From assembly GCF_023053635.1 (NCBI RefSeq), contig NC_086182.1, forward strand, positions 1,563,001-1,627,000: DNA of 64,000 nucleotides, written 5' to 3'. The notes below the pieces were generated by a model. The model had not been told where the DNA came from, searched no databases, and was given only the letters and a program-made list of their open reading frames with translations. Positions 1 through 12,200 of this stretch are shown one piece after another; position 1 is the first letter of the stretch; every line of letters starts with the position of its first letter. The stretch is from Elgaria multicarinata webbii (Eukaryota > Chordata > Lepidosauria > Squamata > Anguidae). The translations under genes and the position numbers were made by a program.

Positions 1-906
1 CAAAAACAACCCATCTGTGTAGCACTGGAACAAAGCCTTTCTTGTATAGAAGAAATACCTGCAGAGCAATGCGTAACATAAAAAAAGGACTCATCTTCTG
101 CATGAGTCTACCTCATTGAAAAAGCCTAGTGGGCTAGAGTGTGAGACTATGATCAATCAAATCTGAGAATAGCGGTGGCGATGGCGATGGCGGGGCGGAG
201 GTGGAGTCCTAGAACCAGCAGGGATCCGGCGTGCTTCTGGTTCACTTAAACTGCACGCTGGATTGAGGATGACCTTCAGAGCAAGTGGAAGTGTGATGTG
301 GAATCTCTTTCAAGGACATACTGGGCGACCCGGCCGGGGATGCTTTGAGCACAAGGTGTTCTGCTTGAGGACTGGGGTTTCAAGGAGATGGGCCTTCTGG
401 CCCTCTGCCTCTGAAGCAAGAATGCTCCATTAACAGCAGATATGCTACACATTATCCTGTTTAAAAGTATTTAGCAACCTGTACATAATATGGCTGGGAA
501 ATGTGTCCATAGCCTAATTAAAGTAGGCAAGGGGATGACAAATAATTGAAACTGCCTGCAAGATTCAAAAATTATCAAGATCATGCAAACATGTTCCAAC
601 CGTAAACTTTATTCATAAAATACATTGGAAGGACACATATACATATTTGCAGGTGGGTAAATGGACACAAACAGAAAAACAGAGGCTGTTCCTGCCCATT
701 TGCACCTCTCTCTCTGTCTCCCCAACACACAGGTTCAGTTGCCAGCCTCTACAGTCAACCCCAGGTATTCAGATAGCAGAGCTGGGAAGGCTTCTGTCTG
801 AAACCACAGAGAGCCGTTGCTAGTTGGAGTGAATTCTGGGCTAGATGGATCACGGGCTGGATCTGGTAGAGCAACTTCAAACACATGTCATCCTTTTCTG
901 TTCCAG
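1..906. other. DKK4 intron 2 (part); no recognised gene
   Basis: This stretch precedes the first DKK4 exon in the window. It ends in a pyrimidine-rich tract and a clear acceptor AG at 905-906. I searched it for the upstream DKK4 exons (signal peptide and first cysteine-rich domain) and saw none, so they must lie to the left of the window. The G-rich block near 170-400 has no reading frame I recognise. Confidence 0.6.
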
Positions 907-1442
907 ATGTGTGCAGCCAGATTGAAAAGATGACCTTGGTTGAAGAGAGGAGACAAGATGAACCAGCTGGCTTAGGTTCAAAAGACCTGCCCCAGCATCC
1001 AGTTCCACCAGACCAAGTCGTAAAGGAAGGAAATCTCCCGATGCTGCATGACAGAGGTAAGAGAAGAGAACGGGCCACGGCTTGCTCCCTGGCTCAGAAA
1101 AAGGGGAGCTGGGCAAAGCTTCAGATAAGGGAGAGCCATTTCCATTTCCGATAAATATCTGAATTTGCATGTGGGATTTTATATAGGTTTTACACTTAAA
1201 TCTGGTACGCTGACTAAACCTTTGAATCTAGATAAATGCAACCCTTGAGCTAATAATAGTCTTAGTTGGAGACCCGAAGGGCAGAGGGGAGGGGGTTTCC
1301 CAGCGACTGTGACTGCGCCAGTCCGAAGCCCTTTCTGTCGTTCGACCTGAGTTACAACACTATGTTGATTTGATTTGATGTATATCCCACCTTTCTACTG
1401 TAAAAGTGGCACCCAAGATGGCTTACAATCACTGGTAAAACT

Positions 1443-1500
<58 letters not shown>

Positions 1501-2201
1501 ATTGAAAATGCTTCAAAACTTAGCAAAAACAGAGTAAAAACAGCATCCAGCCCAAAAGACCTGCTTATTTATTTTATTTGAACACTACTTCTTTGTATTT
1601 ATTTACATCACTTACAGTAATTTCTAAGACCTGTACAAAAAAACCCAAGTCTTCATACTTGCATGCTGTTTGGATATGGAATTTCATCTTTAAAATGTTT
1701 TTTAGCTCTATTTTGCGATTTTGAGGGTTTTGTTTTAACCCCCTTCCACTGCTTATTTTCCCCATATTTTCTGCTGACAATGTTGTGCAGTGTACAATGT
1801 AGCAGCTCAGAAGGACAACATATGCTGTGGTTGTGTGTTTAAATGAAACAAATGAGCCTCTATGGGGCCTACTTTAATGGTGGCTACCAAATAGCAGCCC
1901 AAATATTAAATTTGCACATTAAAAAATGCTCCAGAAATGGGGAGGAGCCATGGAAGATCTTTCTCACTGAAAGAGAAAGACTGGCCTAGGGTCACCCAGT
2001 GAGTGGGGATTTGAACCCAGGCCATCCCAGTTTACGTCCAACAACGTATTAACTCCTACACCACACTGGCAACTTTTCTACTAGCTGCTGAATACCAGCA
2101 GGGAATGTTAGAACCAGAACAGGGAGGGGGCAAAGATGGACATTCAGACCAGGCTGGAAGGTTAAGGGAAATAGAACTTTAAGCCATGGCTGAGCTCCAG
2201 C

Positions 2202-2253
<52 letters not shown>

Positions 2254-2888
2254 AGGGGGCGGGGGTTGAGTAAGACTTCCTCAACCGAGGCAGGAGGGAG
2301 AGGGATGCATTACGAGAGAGGCAGGTGCCTCAGCGAGCAAGTGCTAGTACCGGCTGCTGCTGCTTGACCCTTGCTTTCCCCCACCCCACGTAGGGAAGGG
2401 CACAGACATGGCCAGGGGCTCCAATGGTGGTGGGCCTCTTGTACTGGACTTGGGCCTGGGCAGCTGCCTGGCCCTGCCCACCTGTGACTTTGCGTGCAGC
2501 ATCGGCTCCTCCGCCAGGGCTTGCACATGGGTTTCATTGTGTGCTGTTTCCCACAGCTCGAGAGGGAGAGAGTTGCTTCCGCACCTCGGACTGCGCTGAG
2601 GGCCTTTGCTGTGCTCGCCACTTCTGGGCAAAAATCTGCAAGCCTGTTCTCACAGAGGGCCAGGTGTGCTCCAGGCGTGGACAGAAGGAGGGCACTCAAG
2701 GGCCTGAAATCTTCCAGCGGTGTGACTGTGCCCCCGGGTTGTCTTGTCGACGGCCGCTCAGAGGAGCATCACAGCGATCACGCTTGCGGGTCTGCGGGAG
2801 AAACTCGCAGACGATTGCGCAGTCCTCTGAAGATCACAGAAGTCAAAGAGGCTTTGAACCTGAAGAGAAATCTCTTCCCAGGCTGTAA
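907..2888 (+). CDS. DKK4: Dickkopf-4 (DKK4), last two coding exons
   Basis: Secreted antagonist of canonical Wnt signalling that binds LRP5/6. Exons seen: 907-1056 and 2557-2888; the spliced junction is phase 1 with a gtaaga donor and a ccacag acceptor. The first exon encodes the linker after domain 1 (it opens with DVCSQIEK, like human DKK4 NDVCTTMED). The second holds the complete second cysteine-rich domain with ten cysteines in colipase spacing: ESC, SDC, LCC, KIC, QVC, QRC, CDC, LSC and RVC. The block [16 protein letters not shown] is nearly identical to human DKK4 and separates it from DKK1/2/3. The reading frame runs about 25 residues past the last domain cysteine, whereas human DKK4 stops a few residues after it. 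Signal peptide and domain 1 lie off the left edge. The gene converges on POLB, the same relative orientation as in human 8p11. Confidence 0.9.
1377..1440 (-). repeat. LINE 3'-tail fragment followed by ATA array
   Basis: The block with 'cccacctttctactg' and 'ggcttacaatcac' has the look of the reverse complement of an L2/CR1 type LINE 3' end, of which better copies lie elsewhere in the window. It is followed directly by a trinucleotide run. Confidence 0.4.
1446..1499. repeat. (AAT)n microsatellite
   Basis: About eighteen perfect trinucleotide units inside the last DKK4 intron. Confidence 0.95.
1965..2073 (-). mobile_element. Sauria-type tRNA SINE fragment
   Basis: Reverse complement of the SINE head: a B-box-like 'gggtttgaaccc' type segment, 'ctgggtgaccttaggccag' type body, and a head close to 'gtgtggtgtaggagtt'. 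It lies in the last DKK4 intron. Fuller copies occur at 18935 and 35695. Confidence 0.65.
2204..2248. repeat. (GT)n microsatellite
   Basis: A perfect dinucleotide run about 300 bp upstream of the last DKK4 exon. Confidence 0.95.
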
Positions 2889-3029
2889 CTTTGCACTCTT
2901 GGCCTTGCTGCTTCCTCTTTATAGGCAGCATTAAGTTTTGCTTGCCCTGAGATGTGTGGCCCATTTTAGATTTCCATACTTTAGACATCGCATGTTCAGA
3001 CAGAGGAGAGGTGCTGCAGTGCTATTTGT

Positions 3030-3330
3030 TTCTCTGCTTAACTCAAGGGGTGGGTTTGACCTTTAAAGCCCTAAAACGTCTTTGGTGGGCTAGCTCCAGC
3101 TTCACCTCCTCCCATATGAGCCTGCTTGGGATGTCACTCGGCATCTGAGGGCCTTTTTAGGGTCCCACCACTGACAGAGGTTCAGTTGATGTAATTGTGG
3201 TACCCAGATAATGGAATGCTCCTGCACAGAGAGAGAGGAATTCGCACCCACTGCCTGCTTCTAAAGTAGGTATGCAAGCCAATTTTGTTTCCTCGTCCAG
3301 TTCTCAGTTAAACCTTTTTCAGATTTATTC
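3030..3330 (+). mobile_element. L2-like LINE 3' remnant
   Basis: Contains 'tttgacctttaaagccctaaa', the DNA form of the L2 reverse-transcriptase C-terminal stretch (V/L-T-F-K-A-L), followed by diverged 'cctcccatatgagcctgc'. It matches the order seen in the better L2 copy at 19190-20045. Confidence 0.6.
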
Positions 3331-3555
3331 TTTTAAGGGCTGTAATTCCATTAGTTTTATTTTGTTGCTGGGTGCCTTGTAAGTGGATGTCAGAGACAGG
3401 TGGGGCAGAAGCTTTATCATAAATAAGTGTGGCTAGAGATGCATCTTCACAAATCAAGGAGCTTTTATGGTAGGGCTTCCATCCAACTGATCACCACAGT
3501 AAGACTGTAGGTGTTAAAAAAGAAAAGCTACCTTCCTAAAGCTGGGAGATCCATG

Positions 3556-4160
3556 CAGGGCCGGTGCCAGACTATTTTGCGCCCTAGGCAAGGTGAGCTA
3601 CTTTCACCCCCCCACCCAGCCCCCAAAATGCCAGCTTTGATTTTTAAGAACAGATGTTTCCTGGAAAAAATAAGAAGCACAAAACTTTAAACTGCTAAAT
3701 TTATTTTAAAGTGCAAGAAATACGTCATGCCAATTATAGCAAACAAATTGGAAAGGCATGTCTATGGGTCAAAAATGCATTATTTAATAGGAATGTCACC
3801 TCCAAATCATCCCCCCAACTCACGCACGCATGTGCACACACTCTCAGCATCACTCACTCCAAACAAACACATGCATGAACACATGCGTTCATTCAAAGAC
3901 CCCATGCACCCATACATTCTCTCTCTCTCTTCCGGGCGCATTCCGGAAGTCCGAACATGGAGCCACCCCACCCCAGCGTCCCTGGCTTTGCTTCAGCTGG
4001 GCGGGCACGGAGCGCCATCTCGCCTGCCCAGGCCCAGCTGAATCCTCGGGCCGGGCCAGCTCACAGCCAACGCAAGTGAGTGCTGTGCTATGCCCGCGCC
4101 CCTCTTAGCTTGGCGCTCTAGGCGGCCGCCTGAGTGGCCTCTATGGTAGCACCGGCCCTG
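3556..4160 (+). mobile_element. Non-autonomous hAT element, copy 1
   Basis: Both ends carry the inverted terminus CAGGGCCGGTGC. The element is flanked by a perfect 8-bp target duplication GATCCATG (3548-3555 and 4161-4168), which is diagnostic for the hAT superfamily. It is 605 bp long and closely similar along its length to the copy at 21108-21719. The internal sequence has no transposase and ends in a GC-rich block. It lies between DKK4 and POLB. Confidence 0.9.
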
Positions 4161-4717
4161 GATCCATGGAGTAGTTTTTTGCCTCCAGCAATGGGTGGCA
4201 GATGCCTCAGACACTCATATTGCTGACTGTGACTGCGTAGTCGTTGCTTTGCTGCTTCAGGAACAGGTAAAGCATCTGTTCTGAACTTTACAACAGCTGG
4301 CATGGTTATATGCCACACTTGAACACCAGCAAACAACCACCTGTAAGTTAGGTAGCCTACACCATAGACGAAATGCCCGAGCACAGGCTGAAGGCCTCCA
4401 GGCCAGCAATCTTGCTACAGAGGTAAGCAGGTCAGTGCTCTGATTAGTGCCTGGGTTGGAAAAGACCTGGGAACTCCAGGTATTCCATCTTAAGGCCCAC
4501 AGAAGAAAGGCAACTTGCCTTCTACAGTTAGGATGAATATTTTTTGTGGGTAGGACTGAAGGCGTTTTTCCAGGCCTACACAGTGCTGCCCTCACTGCTC
4601 TGGACTAGGAATTAGGGCTAAAGGGCAGTTCAAGAACAGCGCTAGGCTCTCGCCTGCCCCATGATGCAACACTGCCCATCCCAACCAGGCGCTTCCTCTT
4701 GGTGCTTGAAAAATGTT

Positions 4718-4885
4718 GCAGAGTTGGAAAAAGAGCAGAAAACGGCAGCTGAAATGTTCACGGGGATAGAGCAAGTCCCCTGTGAGGAAAGGTTAGAACG
4801 TCTGGGACTGCTCGGGAGACATGACAGAGGTGTATCAGATTATGCATAGGGTGGAGAAAGTGGATAGGGAGAGTGTGAGGACAAG
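4718..4885 (+). mobile_element. CR1 LINE fragment
   Basis: Reads like the CR1 ORF2 3' region: 'gttggaaaaagagcagaaaa', 'gaggaaaggttagaacgtct', 'gggagacatgacagaggtgt' and 'gtggagaaagtggatag'. Truncated at both ends. Confidence 0.75.
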
Positions 4886-6017
4886 ACAAGATTGAAGGGG
4901 GAAAACTGCAACTTTTGAAACTGTAACTTCCAATTTTTTATGTCAAATAGCTATTGATCTTCATGGCTTCCTTTTGTATCAGAACTATGTATCAGAACTA
5001 TTTCATGAACTCACCCCAGCTACGATACTTTGGGGCGCTTAATGGAATTGCATTGCTACAATGGGGAAAGGCAAGCCACCACTACACACGCACATTATCT
5101 GTGTAAGTTAGATGGAGCATGAATATAAGCAGTTATTTACAAGCCCTTAACTTTTAAAATATTTAAGAATATTTTCAAAGACGAGCATTTCAGTAACTAC
5201 TCTTAATTACACAAAAGTTCTTCTTGTAAGTCAAAATAAAGGATTGGAAAATAATAGTAATAATAAAAAAGCTTTCTATGGGTACTTGGAAGATCTTGCT
5301 ATGTTGTACATTGACCCAGATCATCACACACATTAAGTAAAGTGTTAAATTCAGCTATGGGGGAGAGCAATCTTATACCCCTGCCCGAAAGCAGGGGGGC
5401 AGCGGGTGGGGATAGTTTAGTTGCCTGGCTCTGAGGTCGGAGAAAGGAAAGCAGTCCCCTCTCCATCCGCTTCTCCTCAGAGTCAGTGTGAAGAGAAGTC
5501 CACCAGCTACTTCTCCTCACTCGGAAAACAGAGCGTGGAGACAAGGAAAAGGGAGCAGGGAGGGAAGGAGACCACTGGGGTGGCGTCCGTGGCCATACAA
5601 TGGATCCACCAGCCCCTCCAGCCTTGTTCCCTCCACCTCTAAGGCACGGCCGCCAGATGGGCGACTCTAGCCAAAATGCTGGGCAGCTGCGGCTGGGAGG
5701 CCAGGCTCACCTCCACCTTCCCTCTCGCCTTGCACTGGATCTGTGGCCGCCTCTGAGCTCGGAGGCTGATGCCTCTCCAGAGCACCTTGTGCTCAACAGC
5801 AGGAGGGTTCTGCCTGTTCAGTGGCCCAGCAGCTCTGTGGAAGACAGGTTGCTCAAGTGCTCACAGCAATTAGAGGGCTTCTACCAAGGCAGCTCAATGG
5901 AAGAGGTTTTGGATCTCTCCTCACAACCCGTTTATTTCAGATGCTTGGAAAGATGGCGTCTTAAAATGAAGATTGGTCATACCTGTAAGTTATACTGCAA
6001 AGGGGAAGGAGAGTAGT

Positions 6018-6023
6018 TTTATT
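6018..6023 (-). terminator. Likely POLB polyadenylation signal (AATAAA)
   Basis: AATAAA on the minus strand, about 220 nt past the POLB stop codon. Closest good signal downstream of the stop. Confidence 0.55.
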
Positions 6024-6243
6024 TTAAAGACAGACATTTACACACAACAGCTGGTGTTTTAATTGTTACCGCACACGCTCTAGTCTGAAGCTCCAAAGGT
6101 GTTTAAAAACAGCCCCACGCACCCCCCTGCCCCCTCCCCCCGTCACACACTGGGCATAAGCAATAAATTATGGTCCCGCGCTAGGCTGCCAACTCCTCAA
6201 CTCAAGCGAAGGGCTTTCAGCACATCTGGGCTCAGGAGAGCAG

Positions 6244-9200
6244 TTATTCACTCCGCTCCTTTGGCTCTCGGTACTTCCACTGGATGTAGTCAAAGATGTC
6301 CTTCTCACTGTCTACAGGGAGGGGTTCCCCAGCGACGCCTGCAATTGTAACACAAAAGGGTCTGCCTCAGTTTAATTCCACTGGCAGGTTTATGGCAACG
6401 CCCCATAGTTCGACAGTCAAAATACACTGCTACCTGAATATGCAAGTTTCATTGGCTATAGAGATGAATTAACATTTCTTGTGAATGCTAATGCCATTTG
6501 GCACAAGTAGCAACAGTTCAGCAGGACGTGGGACACTTGCCAGGACCGACTTCACGGACGGGCAACTTGCGGCCCTCCAGATGTTTTGGCGTACAACTCC
6601 CCCATCTGTTTATATTGGCTATGCTGGTGGGAGCCGTAGGCCGAAGCATCTGGAGGACCAGGCGTTGCCCACCCGCAGCCGGCTTCCCAAACAATGCGAA
6701 GGAGGAGGAGGGACAGGAACCCTGGGAGTTGAGGACCCCGGCTTTGCCTGTAGGAGGCCCCTGGCTCAATCCCTAGGGAGGGCTGGGAAAGGCAGGCACT
6801 GCTGGAGAGCAGCTGCCAAGCCCGGGATGATGGCAATGCTGAGCTGAATGGATCAGCGGGCCCAGGAAGCGGAGGCATCTCTCCCTCCAGGCACCAGAAG
6901 CCTTGGCCTCCCCACTCCTCTTGGCAATCATGAGGACTAGACACTTTGTGCGCTTTTTGTTCCTGGGCGCAAGACAGGTGAGACTGACTTCCATCTTGTG
7001 GCAAAGCTATGGCCAGGTAGGAAAGCGCTCCCCCTCCTTGAATCCATCCTCACAGGCAGGGGAGGGCGCTTACCGGTGATGCCCACGGGCCGGACTGTGT
7101 ACTCATTCAGGGTGAAACCCATTTCCAAGGCGTGGGCTCGCATGTTCTTATTGAATATGTCACTTCCAGTGAAGTACAGAACTCCGCAGTAATACTGATC
7201 CTTGGGAATCAACCTAGAGCACAACCAAGAGAGGGAAAAGCTTTGGGGGAAGCAGCATTTTGCCCAGGTGCAAGGAAGCCGGCTCCGTCTAAACCACGTC
7301 GTGACGCTGCTCGCGCACACTTCGCAAAGACACGCCGCAGCCACACAGAGCAGGCGGAGGGCCTCGTGTTCCGCAGCACCTCGCTCCTCAAAAGGCAGCT
7401 TCAGCCCTACAGCGGAAAAGGTTCTCTGCTAACTCCGCCCCCCCACCTGCGGCCTCTTTCATTTACTCCTCCTCTCCTCATCACAAGTGCTGCAATTTCA
7501 GATCTACTGAAATGGACGGTCCTGGATCCTCCTGGTTTGTTGCCTCCTATGAGCGGGAGAGCAGGCCCATTCCAACAGCCCTGCCAAAAGGACAACCCCC
7601 CTTCCCTCTCCCCCCTGAGTAGGGTGTCCAGATGGTAAGCCTGCCGGTTGGGGGCTCTCTTCCTTTCTGGGAGCCTTGTGGTCTGTACGGCACCATGAAA
7701 ACACCTGATTAATAAATTTAATTTTAAAAAAATAACCATTTGTCAACCTTGTTCCCCGCCCCACTTCACACTTCTCCTAATCCTTGCCATGCAGCCTGTG
7801 GGGCTGAATTTACCACCATCATCGCCATGTTCTGCTTGAGAGTTACCTGATATCAATTCTCCTGTACGGGTACTCAGTTCCCTCGTCTTTGCTTGGGAGC
7901 CGGCACACTCCCTATAAGGTGGGGGGGGAGGAGGGAGGGGGGAGAAAAAGTAACAGAAGAAGCAAAAATGCCCCAAATTGTGAGACCTGAACACTCTCAG
8001 TCAAGCAGGCTGCGCTCTGTCACCACCACTATCCAGCCACCCTTTGCACTAACCTAAAACTCTTGTGGGTACAACGAAGAAATACCTTGCACAATGTATT
8101 AATGTTATATGGATCAGAGAATGTGCATTTTTGTAGTGCAAGACTCCGAACAGAGGGTGGGGGTTAAGTCTAAATGTCACTATTTTAGAAGCCCTCACAA
8201 TCAGACATGGAGAACAAGATCTTGGAAGCCTTCAGACACACCCACAAATCGTATACGACGCGTGGAGTGGGAGAAGCCTTCCTGGTTCCACTACACAGAA
8301 CACCTCAATGTGCTCTTTGTGGGAAAACCCACATCAAAGGACATTTAAGTGTCCTACAGCTGAATCCAGTGGGAATGTTTTAAGGGAATGCACTTCCTTC
8401 TAAGGTGAAACTTCAAAGGTTCCCCTGCCCCCTTCACTTTGATACAGAAGTAAAGTTTCAGACTTGCTAGCTTTTCAAAGCAGAGACAAGTCTGATCTTG
8501 GTGAAACCCATTTGCATGGCTCATAAAGCATCCTCCAACTCATTAGAGCTCAGGACGGCCATCAGGGAGACGAGAACCTTGCCGCTTGGGATTCACTCTC
8601 TTCCCCCCACAGATTTGGATTCTTTCAAGGCACACAGAATAAAACACACTCACCATGAATTTGGTGTCTCCCTTCGACAGCGTATCCGTAACAAAGTGGG
8701 CCTTTTCCAGTTGCTCCACAACTTGATGCAAAAGCTTTGGCTTCAGAAGAAATATTGGTGGCAATTAAGTAGGTAAGAACATAAGAATATAAGAAGAGCC
8801 CTGAGGCCGGATCAGACCAAGGGTCCATCTAGTCCAGCACTCTGTTCACACAGTGGGCCAACCAGCCATCGGCCAGGGATGAACAAGCAGGACACGGTGC
8901 AACAGCACCCTCCCACCCATGTTCCCCAGTAACTGGTGCACACAGGCTTATTGCTGCTGATACTGGAGGTAGCACAATATTTCAAAGATGACTTGTCATC
9001 TGGCAAAGTGAAACCAATAGAAAAAAGAGTGGGATATGAATGGTGGCCTCTGTAGTTTAACAACTGATAAATAATATCAGTTGAAATATTTTGTTATGGT
9101 TCCATTTTGGTTTAAGTACAGCCCGTCCCTCTTGTACAGGCCCGGCTTGTCCCAAAATGTTCCCCAGTACCTAACAAATCTGAACCCCTCCTCTCTGCAC

Positions 9201-12200
9201 CATCATCTCATCCTCGCATTGAGACTCCTCAGCTGCTCCTGTCCAGCTGGACCTGCACGTGGAACTCTTAGCTTTTCAGAGAAAGCCACCTTAATGGTCC
9301 TGGATTTCAACCTCCTGCCTAGCAACCTAAATTTGGCTTCCAAGACCTCGTGACTACATTTCCCCACATCGTTGGTACCAACATGGACCATGTAACAAAA
9401 CTCACTTGAGATTTTTATTCAAGTGCTTCAACTGCATTCTATGGTAGTCAAGGAACGGTTTCTTCCCTGCATAGGATAGTTGGGGGATGCAGGGAGGATG
9501 TTTCCTTGGGCCATGAGCAGGAGGGCAGGCCAGAGGCAACATGTGCACACGGGGGGGGGGGGGGGGATGAGAGGGTATGCCCCCTCTTTCCTACCAATTA
9601 ACTTGGGGAACAATTTTCCAGCAAGTGCCCCTGCTGCACAAACTCCCGTCTGCTGATGTAGAGAACTTCTCAGGGGATGGATCGGATCCGCCTCCCTCCC
9701 TACTCCTTTGTCTGCATTCTGAGGCAGCTGCCGAAACTTCCTCACCTCACCTTAAGGTCACCTCTGTATATGAATTGCTCTGAGAAAACGTTTAAATCAA
9801 CAAGCTAGTGAAGTTTGGGAATGTTTTTATTTAATACACCTGTCTTTTCCATCTCTCCCCCGCCCCCTCTCATTCCCCTTGATATATTTTCCCAATTTTA
9901 CATTCTAAAATGTTATTTGCTGTTTGTACTAGTCTCATAATTGTTCCATAAATGCCACAGCTTCATGCAGAGGCCAAACTGAATAAGCAATTCTTCCCAG
10001 GTACAAGCCTGCCCTCCTCCCCTCCCCTCCCCCCCCCCCCAACTTTGCAAACCCCTTAATGACAGTATGGCTCTTCCTAAACATTTCATTTAAAACTAAT
10101 CTACCACATGATCAGATATTTGTTTTTTTCTCTATCTATGGGAGCATAAGAGGCATGAAATATTATTTTCACTTCACTATTTGTGGCTTTTGATGAAGCA
10201 TGCAATTGAAATTCATGAATATGAATTTTAAACATAACATTCCCGAAAAAAAGACTTACCTGTTTAGTGGATTCCGAAGTGAAATCTGGATGGGTCAAGA
10301 GAATATCCATATCTCCACTTGATTCTGCACCTATCAAAACAGGGCGTACAAAGACAGTAATCCTGCTATGGAAATCTTGATCGATGGTTAAGAAAATCTG
10401 TCTAAAGTGACACGCTTCCTGCATGTTTTCATGCATCCAAGCTTCAACTCCGTCATGGTTAGTGCTGCAAGTTTTACAACAGGCAGCAATATTGCACTTA
10501 AACGACTTCGCTAACCTTGGGATAACCAGCAACAGTTATTCCCACTCCATCTGCTGCAGAGTATAGACAGTAGCACTGGATGGAGGGAGGGATACTGGGA
10601 GCTGCACGATTTCCCCCCTATCTAAACATGCACAGGATTGAGACTTTAGTTACTTCTCTGTGCCTGCCCACCCCATCCCTCGTCACCATAAGCAAACAGT
10701 AAACTTTGGAAAAACCCAGATCTAAATTGGAGGCACAGAAACTCACTGGCCAGCAGAGGAAAAACCTGGGCAGAATGAGACCTACATTTGTAGTAAAAGA
10801 ATGTGTACAACACAAAGACCCAATTCACTGTGACAACCAACAGGCAGGATGTTAAACAATATGAGACACCAACCTCGGCGGAAACTGCCACACACAGTAG
10901 CAATGTATTTGGGGTCCACTTCCTTTACCTCGTTCATTATGATTTCCTGTTGTAGAGAAAGCAGATGAAGTGATTTGATTTCTCTTTCAATGACCTGGTT
11001 CACACGTAACAGCCATTCCTGGCTTGTTTAAACGAGGAATCGCCAATATCTAGCAGAAGTCAACAAGTGCATTGCCTCCAGCACGCTCATTGATTCCCAT
11101 TTCAATTAACAACTTAGGAACACCTCATTCCTTGGTTGTTATGAGAACCTGGAAACTCAGGGTGGTTTATTGATTAAACAACCCAGAGTTAACACAACAA
11201 ACCATGGGTTAACTTTGGGTTCCTACAACCCAGAATTTCCAATTGTCATGTTCCTGAGTTGTTAATTGAAAGGGGAAGCAATGAGTTTCCAGGTTCAAAC
11301 ATCATGATAACAATGTCCCTGGGTTGTTTACTGAAAGCAGAAGAGACGAGTGCATGGGAGGCAGCATACTTGCTCACTTCCACTTGGCTCCAACAACCCA
11401 TAGTTTAAACACCCCAGTAATGTGCGAACTGGGCCATTGCATCTTGTGCCTTTTCCCTCAGTGAGGAAGATGGACATCTTTGCTTACCTGCATCTCCAAC
11501 ATCTCTTTCCTAGGAATTCTTTTCTCAAAGTCTTCAAAGTACCTGTGCGTATGAAATAAACAGGGATCAGGAAACAGCCAAACCTGTGGCCCTCTGAACT
11601 TATTTCCAAACAAGTTCTGCTGAAATAAAAAACATTGATTCTTCAAGATCTGAGTGGCAATAAATCACTGCACTCCTGCAATTGGGCTCTCCTGCAATTA
11701 AAGTAACATTTAAATCAGCTTTAGACTAAATACTAGACAAAAACTAGTACTATTTGCATAAGTGTAATATGCTAAAACTATTGTTTAAATTGAACACTTC
11801 AGACATCAGAAGTAATGTATCTAAAACAAAACAGCAATGAACCTAAAACAAAAATATATTGTAGCTAAAACCCCATTGATACACGAGTAATTCTTCCAAA
11901 TAATCACCACTTTGCATCAGCAGTACTGTTGCCAATGCAACAATTAAGATTTCACTAATAAAGGCCACTTTCACAAGTAATCCCATGTGAAATTAACAAG
12001 TAATCCCATATTTCAATTAACAGACTTTGAAGGCAAGTTAGATCCTTGCCAATAATACAAGCTGATGAGCAGAGCTGGCCAAACCAATCTTAGAGAATTC
12101 ACCTTTGGCAACAAAATCTGGCTTAGAGTTGTATTTTTTAAAGAGATTTCTATCTAGGCAAACATGCATTCACTCAAGTAATTACAAATGCCCATAATTG

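Noticed and set aside
1446-1499. Regularly spaced repeats as a CRISPR-like array
   Set aside because: Simple microsatellites, as at 2204, 34807 and 53379; no repeat-spacer structure exists anywhere in this eukaryotic window.
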